From: Schizochytrium sp. CCTCC M209059
Taxonomy: Eukaryota > Sar > Bigyra > Thraustochytrida > Thraustochytriidae
NCBI GenBank assembly: GCA_000818945.1
Contig: KN805413.1
Coordinates: forward strand, 66,209-130,208
DNA: 64,000 nt
Direction: 5' to 3'
The first letter of the stretch is position 1, and every line of letters begins with the position of its first letter. The notes below the pieces were generated by a model, which was not told where the DNA came from, made no database searches, and was given only the letters and a program-made list of their open reading frames with translations. Below, piece by piece: positions 10,133 to 18,375 of the stretch. Both the position numbers and the translations under genes were made by a program.

Positions 10133-11950
10133 ATGGACAAGGAAGAGCAAGAACTGGCCAGCACGCTGGCCATGATGTCCTCGACACAGTCTCCAGATGC
10201 AGACGCAGGCGCGAGCCCCGCCTCAGAGACGGACGATGCCAAAAATGGCGCCACCGTGAAGAGCGAGCCAAGGAGTGCAAAGCAAGGGAAAAGACGGAGC
10301 TCCGAGGACAAGGACCACAACGACGAGGACAACGACGAGGATGAAGACTACGTCGATGAGGAGGATCATGCGCCAGAACGGGCGTCCGCGAACGCCCCCT
10401 CAGGTGCGCACGTAGACGAGGCCACGCACTCGGGCCGCTTCTCGGAGGAGGAAAAGAACACCCTGTTCGGTCTCATCCTCAAAGACCCCGACCTCTTTCG
10501 TGCCTTTGTGCACCAGCTCACAAAGCGCAAGTGGGGTGGGCGGTCCTGGATGAACGAGATTGCCAAACGCTTCAATCAGCTCGTGCCCTATCAGCGCAAG
10601 CACGATGCCGTGCGTCATCACCTCAAGCTGCGCAAAGCCCGCAGCCCAGGCACCGGATCTGACGAGGACATCATCGAGTCTCTCCTCGAGCATTCGCTTG
10701 ATTGCCACAAGAGCGATACCTGCAGCAAGTGCCTCAGCCTGCACCGCGTGCGCGTGCGTCTCGGCTTTGCCTCGTGTGGATGGCCCGACTGTGAGCACTG
10801 CGATAACTCCAAGCCACACGTGCTTCGCCCCTTTGACGCAAGGGCGCTACTTCGTCAGATTCGCGCGCAGGGCGGAGTCGCCAGCCTAGCAGCACGTGGC
10901 GGCTCATCGAACGCCGACGCCTCTTCCGGCAAGGGCATGGGCCGGGGTAACCGACGCCCCGGCGCTGGCCTTCCCGAGTTGCAAACGCCGGGATCCGCAA
11001 GTGGCCCTTCTGGAAAAGCCCCTGCGCCGCTCACCATGCCGGAGCTCTCGCCGACGAACTTTCACAATATGGCTTCTGGATTTCCCGGCGTGATGCCCTT
11101 CTCGCCCTTTTTACATTCCCCTCTCTCGCCCATGCTCCAAGCAAATCTTCGCGCGATCGCCTTTAACTCGCCAAAGAGCGCCAGGACTGATCGTAGCGAC
11201 AGCAGTTCGTCGACGGGGTCGGAGGTCACGCAGCAACTTCCGGGATCAACCGATGCAGCCAGCGCTGACGCCGCCCAAAAGCGCTTCCTGGCCGCCCAGG
11301 GAGACGCCGCCAACTTGATCGCCCTCCAGATGCTCCTTAATACCCCCAAGGGTAACACGCAGTTCGACACATTGTCGCCTATGAACATTTCGACGACAAC
11401 TTTCTCGCCTACCAATGACACGTCAAAACTCGCGAACATGTTCCTTCTCGCCGGCAACAACCAGAACAACAACAACAACAGCAATGGAATGGGAAATATG
11501 GCCATCCCCATGGGCTTTGGAGCAGGTGGCATGGTCGGCAATGCTGCCAGTCCAACACACGGTGGCATGACGGGCTATCAAGCTGCAGCGCAAGCTGTCG
11601 CGCAAGTCGCAGCAGCCACGGCAAATAAAACTTCTCCATCGTCAGCGATCGCACAATCAACCCCCTCGGGGGCTGGGGCTGGACTCGGCACCCTGAGCTC
11701 GCTCGCATTAGGCGCGCAGCCGTTCTCCCCGGTAGGGATGGCATCCAGCTCCAGCTCGAGTCCCCCAACCTCACCCTCAATTGATCGTTCGATGGTTTTG
11801 CCTTTTAACCCCAAGCTCATGGAGCTTGCCGGGCAAGAAACTCCTGCAAAAAAGCGTGCTTTCCAGGATGCCTTTAACACCATCCAGCAAGAAATCAGTC
11901 GATGTGCCACGAATCCGGCCAAACAGTCCAAGCTCTCCTCCTCCTCATGA
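10133..11950 (+). CDS. Putative nuclear protein: acidic N-terminus, SANT-like helices, Cys-cluster, Asn/Ser-rich tail
   Basis: A 605-residue single-exon protein whose ATG sits in a good context (GCCATGG). Residues about 60-85 are Asp/Glu-rich. Residues about 100-165 form a helical block beginning GRFSEEEKNTLFGLILKDP, with Trp-Gly and basic helices, resembling SANT/Myb-like folds. A Cys-cluster follows at about 185-225 (C-x5-C-x2-C, then C-x4-C-x2-C, with nearby His), so zinc binding is plausible; it loosely resembles a half TAZ finger. The rest is Ser/Pro/Asn/Ala-rich and probably disordered, with many Ser-Pro sites (LSPT, FSPF, LSPM) that could be kinase targets. This layout suggests a transcription cofactor or DNA-binding protein. 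No family is recognised with certainty. Confidence 0.75.
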   Translation: MDKEEQELASTLAMMSSTQSPDADAGASPASETDDAKNGATVKSEPRSAKQGKRRSSEDKDHNDEDNDEDEDYVDEEDHAPERASANAPSGAHVDEATHSGRFSEEEKNTLFGLILKDPDLFRAFVHQLTKRKWGGRSWMNEIAKRFNQLVPYQRKHDAVRHHLKLRKARSPGTGSDEDIIESLLEHSLDCHKSDTCSKCLSLHRVRVRLGFASCGWPDCEHCDNSKPHVLRPFDARALLRQIRAQGGVASLAARGGSSNADASSGKGMGRGNRRPGAGLPELQTPGSASGPSGKAPAPLTMPELSPTNFHNMASGFPGVMPFSPFLHSPLSPMLQANLRAIAFNSPKSARTDRSDSSSSTGSEVTQQLPGSTDAASADAAQKRFLAAQGDAANLIALQMLLNTPKGNTQFDTLSPMNISTTTFSPTNDTSKLANMFLLAGNNQNNNNNSNGMGNMAIPMGFGAGGMVGNAASPTHGGMTGYQAAAQAVAQVAAATANKTSPSSAIAQSTPSGAGAGLGTLSSLALGAQPFSPVGMASSSSSSPPTSPSIDRSMVLPFNPKLMELAGQETPAKKRAFQDAFNTIQQEISRCATNPAKQSKLSSSS

Positions 11951-12580
11951 GCGTAGCCTCAGCGGTTGACTGGTGTTGTCTTGTAGTGGTATATCATAGG
12001 AACGAAACGAAATACGGAAACCCGCATGTTTGCTCGATTTGCCTGATTCGCTTGATTTGCTTAATTTACTTTGCTTCTTTCATCTATTTCTTTCGGGCTT
12101 CCCGCTGCGTTCGCAACTCCGTTGTTTTTCTTCTTGCTTTTCATCGCTTCTTGTTCTGTCCTAGGCCTACTTGAATTTATCTTCTCCTTGTCTTACTTTT
12201 TATACCACGCAATACTGTGCCGTGCCATATATTGCCATGTCATGATCGATGATGGACGGGTGCAGCGAGTAGGAATGAAAAGACATTGGCCTCGGCCTTT
12301 GGCCTGGCTGCTCGGGCTGCAAAATGTCTTACTGAGAATCCCCAGTTCACACTCGATCAGGCTGACCATGATGCGACATGATGTAGGCCTATACGTAGAG
12401 GTTTGGGAGAAGGGAAAAAATTCTTACACAGATCAGCAAAGGGCCGTGCCGGTGCTTCGCGCAGGCTTCAGGTTTGCGCGACCCGGAGGTCCCAGGGCTG
12501 CGGCGCACACGCACGGCACGCGAGCTCTGCTCGCAGCTGCGAGCTCAGGGCGCCGCCTGGCTTAGGAAAAGGGAGAAAAG
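11951..12580. other. Intergenic region between two co-directional genes
   Basis: It holds the 3' flank of the preceding gene, T-rich DNA, and two copies of the palindrome TAGGCCTA (12162-12169 and 12384-12391). The second lies about 190 bases before the GH43 start. No gene is seen. Confidence 0.6.
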
Positions 12581-13663
12581 ATGCGTCGCCTGCGCGACCT
12601 CTGGATGCGAGACCCCTATCTGGTCTCGCTTCGCGACGTTGAGGACGCTGGCGCGCCTGGGTCAGGCCCGCTGGCGAGCAAGGATGCACTTCCAGCCGGG
12701 CTCGACGCTGCTCGCAAGAACGGCAAGCTGTTCTGGTTGTACGGGACCACGGATAAACCGCCGGATAACGTGGGCAATCCGTACTCGGAGTTTCCGGGTA
12801 TCGGCTTCAACTGCTATTGCAGCGAGGACCTGGAAACTTGGGAGGGCCCGTTTCCAGCCTTTCGAAGGCCCGAGGGTTTTTGGGCAGACACGCAGTTCTG
12901 GGCCCCCGAGGTGTACGTCTACCGCGGACGTCTCATCATGTTTGCAACCATGAAAAAATCGGGCAAGCCCAACGAGCGCGGCGTTGTTGTCCTCGAGTCA
13001 CCAGGCGCACGGCCCGAAGGGCCCTTTGTGCCCATCACCAGCGGGCCGACGACACCGCCTTCCTGGTCATGCCTCGATGGCACGCTTCATGTGGAAGACG
13101 GCGTTCCATACATGGTCTTTTGTAGGGAATGGACCCAGGTGGGTGACGGCGAAATGTGCGCGATGCGCCTTTCCCCTGCGCTTGCGCAAGCTGCCGCGGC
13201 CCCATTCACGCTCTTTTCAGCGTCGCAGGCGTCATGGTGCAAAAGCTTCAACTCTTCTTCGACCTCGCGCCAAGGCAACTACATCACAGATGGGCCTTTT
13301 ATGCACCGATGCGCGTCGACCGGGGAACTTATCATGCTCTGGTCCTCTAGGGGCCGCAACGACAACTACTGCGTCGGCATTGCTCGCTCTTCGAGCGGAA
13401 GGCTCAAGGGCCCCTGGCTGCACGATGCCTCGCCTCTCTTCCAGCGTGATGGAGGCCACGCCATGCTCGCAAGGGTCGGGCTGCAGCGCAGCACTGGGAT
13501 GTCTAGTTCGACATTTGCACCGTCCTCCCATTCGCTCCTTATCATGGCTCTTCATTCACCCAACCGTCAAGTCCGTAAATCGTCTCCCAAGCTTTTTGGC
13601 GTGATTGAAGAGCGCGACCAAACAACGGGACGCGCGCACTTTGATTGGTTTGAGTTTCTTTGA
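12581..13663 (+). CDS. Glycoside hydrolase family 43-like protein
   Basis: A 360-residue, intronless five-bladed beta-propeller candidate. Signs are RDPYL at 10-14, with the Asp expected to be the general base; GFWADTQFWAPEVYVYRG, typical of GH43 blade 2; CLDGTLHVEDG near 165, matching the Asp that tunes the pKa; and ITDGPF near 236, where the family has its general acid, usually Glu in EGP. TDGPF also occurs, as I recall, in a bacterial GH43 subgroup, so it may not mean loss of activity. A DGGHAML motif follows near 289. GH43 enzymes cut arabinose- or xylose-containing glycans. I see no signal peptide at this start, so it may be cytosolic or the start may lie further upstream. Its bacterial look suggests horizontal acquisition; the exact substrate cannot be told. 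Confidence 0.8.
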   Translation: MRRLRDLWMRDPYLVSLRDVEDAGAPGSGPLASKDALPAGLDAARKNGKLFWLYGTTDKPPDNVGNPYSEFPGIGFNCYCSEDLETWEGPFPAFRRPEGFWADTQFWAPEVYVYRGRLIMFATMKKSGKPNERGVVVLESPGARPEGPFVPITSGPTTPPSWSCLDGTLHVEDGVPYMVFCREWTQVGDGEMCAMRLSPALAQAAAAPFTLFSASQASWCKSFNSSSTSRQGNYITDGPFMHRCASTGELIMLWSSRGRNDNYCVGIARSSSGRLKGPWLHDASPLFQRDGGHAMLARVGLQRSTGMSSSTFAPSSHSLLIMALHSPNRQVRKSSPKLFGVIEERDQTTGRAHFDWFEFL

Positions 13664-14551
13664 ACATTATCACGGCCGTGGTCTTGTGTGTAAGTGCGTG
13701 TGAATCTTTATATTGCCCCCCTCCCCCCAAAAAACAAGAAAAAAGAAAAGGAAGACCCCGCTCTGCTATGGCAACACAACAGGACAGGACAAAGCAAGAC
13801 AGGATAGCCTGGCTCAGCCCTGCCCAGCCCTGCCCAGCCCAGCGAGATATTGCAGCAGTGCATGTGTTCGTGTCAAGGTCACAAGTCGATATTTGTAGTC
13901 ACGACATGAAAGAGGATCAAGATACGTTAGGTTGCTGCTGCGATCCATCGCAGTCATGTCATCGCCATCGACATGCAGAGGCAGGCTGTTCGTGCGCACG
14001 CCCTCTTCTGGGGTTCCATTTCCAACTAAAGCATTAGAGAATGTCTTTGTCTTCTTTCCTGCCCAGTCATGACGAACGAACTAATCTATCTATGAAAAGG
14101 TCATACCTCGTTCTCGTTCTGAGCATATGGCGTCTGCTGCCTTCGCTTGAATAATGCGCAGATTGTCCCTTTACGTATAGAAAACATGTAATTCAAAAGT
14201 CATACAAAAATTATTTCAAAATGGAAAGGAGTGTGTGCTTCAGCCCCTATATGCTGGGCGGATTTTTTCATGGCTGAGATTGCTGTGAGAATGTGCATCT
14301 CTTTCAGCTGCGCCAGGACAATGGCAGTTAAATTAATACTCCAGACAAGGGTGATGGGTGTATATGCACGAGTGCGTGTGGACCGATGTAAACAACTACA
14401 ACAAACCTCGATTGATGTGTGCGCATGCTCGCGCATCGGGGGAGCAGCTGCTTCTCCGCTGAAACGCATCTTCTTCTTCTTCTTCTTCTCCCTGCTGCTG
14501 CTGTTGTTGCTTCTCTTCGTCGTCGTATTTGTCAATTGTGTCAGGGCCAAA
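13664..14551. other. Intergenic region between convergent genes
   Basis: This contains both 3' flanks, a GGACA/CCCAGCC-rich stretch near 13785-13845, and TCT repeats near 14470-14490. No gene is recognised. Confidence 0.6.
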
Positions 14552-16246
14552 TTATGACTCACTATTCCAGGGCGAAATCGACGAGAAAAAATTGCTCGGC
14601 GCTTGCGAATCAAGTGGTCGACCTGTTCCAGCTTCGACGCGCTCGAGCAACATGATGCAGTCCTTTTCAGGGAGAGATTCAAGCAACGACGAACACTTGC
14701 GATCGACGCCATCGCGACTCGTCACGATCGTCTCGTGTAACATGCGAAGTCTCGATCTGGCGAGCCACAGTTGGGAAGCCAGCGATTTTGCCTTTCGGCG
14801 CATTTCGTGGAACTTTGCTCCTTTGCGGCTGAGATCCATTTCAAGAGCGTTACAAAGCATTTGCCATGGCATCCCTTCCTCGGGCGTCGCTTGCTCGGCC
14901 CCTTTGCTAACGCGGTCCGTGCGCGCCGCGCCTCTGCGGGACGCAGATCGCGATCGCGATGGAGACGGGGCGAAAAAGGACTCGTCCTGCAAAAGAGCCC
15001 ATAGAAACATCTTGAGAATGGCGCTCGGCTCCAGATTCTTCTCAAGTGCACTCAATTGTGAAAGGGTTCTATTCCATGATGATCCTAGCTGCATAAAGCG
15101 CGACATGTACGCGTCAATGTCGGATCTTTGAGCCCTCTGGGCGCCCAATTCGCGGAGGGCATCGAGCGCGTCTTGAGATGAGGTGCAGCGCGTCGGGGTG
15201 GCCTCAAACTTTGCTAATAAAACCACTTTTTCCGCCTGCAACGTCTTGATTCGCTCGAGAAGAGCGGCGCGCTCGGAGGCTCGAGCGGGGTAACCACGAT
15301 GCTGCGTTTGCTTTGATGATTGTGATCGCGACTGCCAAGAGTACGATCCGTGTGTCCCCCCCTGATCTTCAGACCACTGCTGCCGTGGACGATTCTTCAT
15401 CGATGAATGATAGCCATTGTCGAATGCAGATGCCCCACTGGCTGACTCCGCGGTCGTTCCGGAAGCATAGCCGGACTTTGAAAAAGTAGATGGGCCTTCT
15501 GCAGAAAGTTGTTCCTCGAATCCCGTGGCGTTCGCTTCAGAAGCTCGAGACGTTTTAGAATAAGATGGTGGGACGCAGGCGTTTGGAAAGCCGGTCATTT
15601 GTCCGCTGAATGAACTTGCGGATACCTTTTTCCTAGCCTTGTCTCGCTCCGCGTGCTGCGACGAGTCTGACGTCGAGTAAGCTGCATCATCCGATTTTGA
15701 AGGCACGCTTTGGGAGCGTGAGTTTGAGCTCGAGCTTCGTCGGCTCGCCGGGGCGAGAGAATTTGGGGTCTGCGGGAATTTACACGTCTTTTCAGGCCCT
15801 CTTTTCCGTCGTTGCCGCTGCGTCTCCCCAGCAAAGCTATCGTCCACGTCATCCTCGCGCTGTAAGTTTCTCTTGTATTTCCCTTTTGCTGTCGCTCGAT
15901 GTTTAGATGCCCTCGCCGGACATTTCTGCTCAGCTCCAGATGCATTTGAAGCTCGATCCGACGTAGGGCTTGAGGCTCGTTTCAGTGATCGTGGATGATG
16001 GCCCGTTGGCACTGTACCAACGCTAAGATGTTGTTGTGTAAATGTGTCTTTCTGGCTGCTGGAATCTTCGACGTCTTGAGCCCACTGCTCAAGCCCTGCA
16101 GCCAGAGAAGGGAAAGCAAGGGCACTTTGCATTCTATCCTCCTCGGACTTGGTGTCCTCATCGCGGAAGAGGTTGCCATGCTCCTGGACCCATTCCAAGA
16201 AGTCGCCGCCAAGATTGGCGTCGAGGTCGCCGAGGCCCCCGTCCAT
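14552..16246 (-). CDS. Unrecognised protein with weak coiled-coil and helical C-terminal half
   Basis: The likely start is the ATG at 16244-16246 (protein begins MDGGLGDLDANLGG), giving 564 residues; the frame also opens 22 codons further up. The first half is Ser/Arg/Lys-rich and probably disordered. From about 320 there is a Leu-heptad-like segment (ERAALLERIKTLQAEKVVLLAKFE), then amphipathic helices and a conserved-looking block LSALEKNLEPSAILKMFLWALLQDE near 395-420, and a last helical block rich in Arg and Leu. It resembles a degenerate bZIP protein without a clear basic region, but I cannot assign a family. A plus-strand frame across the same DNA looks like its shadow. Confidence 0.6.
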   Translation of the reverse strand: MDGGLGDLDANLGGDFLEWVQEHGNLFRDEDTKSEEDRMQSALAFPSLAAGLEQWAQDVEDSSSQKDTFTQQHLSVGTVPTGHHPRSLKRASSPTSDRASNASGAEQKCPARASKHRATAKGKYKRNLQREDDVDDSFAGETQRQRRKRGPEKTCKFPQTPNSLAPASRRSSSSNSRSQSVPSKSDDAAYSTSDSSQHAERDKARKKVSASSFSGQMTGFPNACVPPSYSKTSRASEANATGFEEQLSAEGPSTFSKSGYASGTTAESASGASAFDNGYHSSMKNRPRQQWSEDQGGTHGSYSWQSRSQSSKQTQHRGYPARASERAALLERIKTLQAEKVVLLAKFEATPTRCTSSQDALDALRELGAQRAQRSDIDAYMSRFMQLGSSWNRTLSQLSALEKNLEPSAILKMFLWALLQDESFFAPSPSRSRSASRRGAARTDRVSKGAEQATPEEGMPWQMLCNALEMDLSRKGAKFHEMRRKAKSLASQLWLARSRLRMLHETIVTSRDGVDRKCSSLLESLPEKDCIMLLERVEAGTGRPLDSQAPSNFFSSISPWNSES

Positions 16247-16794
16247 CCTCGTGCTGCAGCAGCGGCAAGAATGAACGGAGGAACGCACAGATAAATGACG
16301 CGCGAACCCCAAGAGGTCCTATCGAGTGAGTAGCTGCTCGTGTCCTCGCGTCGCCCCGCGTCGCGTCGCGTCGCGGGGCCCCGCGCTCGCTCTTGCTCAA
16401 CGCGGTCCTGCAGGCCCGCGGCCTCGGCCCCGCCGCCGGGGCCCCGCGCTTTCGCAGGCCGAGCTCGCGTGCGCTTTCGCGGGCTCGCAGGCTGGCTCGC
16501 GCGCAGGCAGGCAGCCGCGCCGCCCGCGTCGCAGCCCGGTTCGCTCGAGCCCGGTTCGCTCGAGCCCGGTTTGCTCGAGCCGCCGCAGAGCGCCCGCGCT
16601 CGATCAACTTTCGCCCGTCGGCGACTATTAAAAAGAGGGAGGAAATGAAGTTCCCAAGCCCGGCCGGCGGGCGGCAAGTGAAAGTCGCTATAGTCCACTT
16701 GGCGGGCGATCAATGCGCAGTGTGGCAGCGCGACTCTGCGGTCGTAATGTCATCAACGCAACTAATTTCCAACCGCGGATCAAATTTGATCAGA

Positions 16795-16810
16795 CTAGGC
16801 CTAGGCCTAG
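16795..16810. promoter_or_regulatory. Double TAGGCCTA palindrome
   Basis: Two overlapping TAGGCCTA octamers make a 16-base perfect palindrome, about 550 bases upstream of the minus-strand gene that starts at 16246. The same octamer recurs in other intergenic spots of the window, so a bound factor is plausible but unproven. Confidence 0.4.
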
Positions 16811-16825
16811 ATTAGGTTAGATTTT

Positions 16826-16862
16826 AGATGAGATGAGATGAGATGAGATGAGATGAGATGAG
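16826..16862. repeat. (GATGA)n pentanucleotide array
   Basis: About seven tandem units of GATGA/AGATG in intergenic DNA. Confidence 0.85.
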
Positions 16863-17249
16863 AGCAGCAGCAGGCCGCATCACGATCAGGATGCTAGACG
16901 ATTAGGATGCCAGAGAACTGGAATGGATCGTGGTGGTCTTCTCCGTTCAACTGCGTGCTGCACTAGTTTGGGGGTCATCACGAGTTGGTTGCTGGCCGTA
17001 TGTATGGTCGACGAGGCCCGGTGAGGTTCATACATTCAGGTAGAAAGAACGAGCAACGTGACGCATCGGTCATCGTCATCGCACTGCTGAGCGACCGGCG
17101 CCTCATGCGCCACGGCATCGGTAATAGCCCGTGCCATGGCGATGAGTTCCGCCGGCAAATCCTGACGCTTAATTAAAGTACGACGTCGGCGCGGCGCGGC
17201 TCCTTCGACACCTCGAGACACGAACTTGAGACGCAGACTGCAGCCGGTG

Positions 17250-17288
17250 CGGCAGCGGCAGCGGCAGCGGCAGCGGCAGCGGCAGCGG
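17250..17288. repeat. (GGCAGC)n hexanucleotide array
   Basis: About six tandem hexamers. It would encode poly-Ala/Ser or poly-Cys-Arg depending on frame, none of which belongs to a convincing gene. Confidence 0.8.
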
Positions 17289-17614
17289 GTGTGACAGTTG
17301 CACACGCACACATGAAGAAGCTTGGCGGACGAGGCAATGAACGCTTTTTAACTTTCTTGTTTGGAGACTTCATCAAAAGCAAAAAAGGCATGAGAAAAAC
17401 AAATATTTCGTTCGTACTATCAAAAGCGCGAACCGAGGTCAGAAAGGGTGTGTAGTCTGATGAAAAGGGACAAACACGATCATAGAGTATACATATCAAT
17501 ACAGTCGCAGGGGGCTGATCTGAACAATACCAAAACACAAAGAAAGAGAGGAAAGAACCTGGCGTAAGAGACACAAGAACAAAATTGCAGCCCTTGGCGG
17601 ATATGACAAAATCT

Positions 17615-18044
17615 CTATCCTCTGAACTCGTCAAGAACTCTCTGCGCGCATCAATCAAATCAAGCAGTCATCGTCAGTATCATATGTCTTGGAAAAGTCG
17701 CACCAAAACAAAAACAAGCATTGGGGGTTAATCATCACGTACCTGTGCAGCGCGTTCCACATCCTGATCTTCTACGCGCTTTCCGCCTTCCTTCGAGGCC
17801 TCCACGGCGGCTTCCTCTGCGAGTCTGCGCAGAAACATGAGATAGTTGACGTAAACCTTCGAAAATGAATCAGCCGTCGTGAGCTTGCTGCTGTCTCACA
17901 TTTCCAATACCCGTCCATTTCTTTTACCTTTGAGCTTCCTCTCTTCATTTTACTCACCATGAGATCCACGCTCTCCCCTACGCGCACGGTGGGTTCGTGG
18001 TGCCGCAAGATCTTGCGCACCGCTGCTCGAGGCGGTTTGGCCAT
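17615..18044 (-). CDS. CENPW: CENP-W-like histone-fold protein, three exons
   Basis: Exons read on the minus strand are 17958-18044, 17743-17856 and 17615-17641, giving 75 residues. Introns are 17857-17957 and 17642-17742, both exactly 101 bases. Donors are GTGAGT and GTACGT and acceptors end in AG, with phase 0 at both joins. The protein starts MAKPPRAAVRKILRHHEP. Exon 2 carries YVNYLMFLRRLAEEAA, which matches the histone-fold helix of CENP-W (human: LNCLLFVHRLAEES). Exon 3 supplies only RVLDEFRG. CENP-W pairs with CENP-T in the constitutive centromere network of the kinetochore. Length fits (human 88). The joins are my own reconstruction; RNA data would settle them. The gene is divergent from the PIBF1/CEP90 homologue, with a 331-base shared upstream region. 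Confidence 0.75.
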
Positions 18045-18375
18045 CGCCCTGGCAGACAGACAGACAGACACACAGACAGGCAGACAAACTCCCCTTACCC
18101 GCTCTTCGCCTGCGGCTCCAGCAACTTTAGCTTCCGCCACGCCGCCCGCGGGCTCCTCGCGCGCTTCCTCGCGGCCTCGCGTCGTGAGCTCGCTCGCGCG
18201 CTCGACGGTTGCGCTCGCTGGTTGCTCGTCTGTTTGCCCAGTGGCTTGCTCGCCTTGCCTTGCCTTGCCTTGCTTTGCCTGTCTGCGCCTAGCCGGCGAT
18301 TTTTTCCCTCGTTGCAAGAAGGCGCAACTCTAAGGTCGCCAAGAAAGCGGCAAACCGCGAGCGCCCGCGCGCGCG
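18045..18375. promoter_or_regulatory. Shared upstream region of the CENP-W-like and PIBF1-like genes
   Basis: 331 bases between two divergent ATGs. It holds a (GACA)n run at about 18055-18085 just upstream of the CENP-W start and (CTTGC)n-like repeats near 18245-18280. No TATA is seen. It is a candidate bidirectional promoter. Confidence 0.5.

Larger units (their letters stand above)
16247..17614. other. Intergenic region upstream of the 14552-16246 gene
   Basis: GC-rich, (CG/AG)-biased DNA up to about 16620, then the overlapping palindrome CTAGGCCTAGGCCTAG at 16795-16810, then (GATGA)n at about 16826-16862, and (GGCAGC)n at about 17250-17288. The right end is the 3' flank of the CENP-W-like gene. 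No further gene is supported. Confidence 0.6.

Noticed and set aside
17173..17658. Minus-strand frame of 161 codons including poly-Ala
   Set aside because: Its start overlaps the last exon of the CENP-W-like gene in another frame and the poly-Ala comes from (GGCAGC)n.
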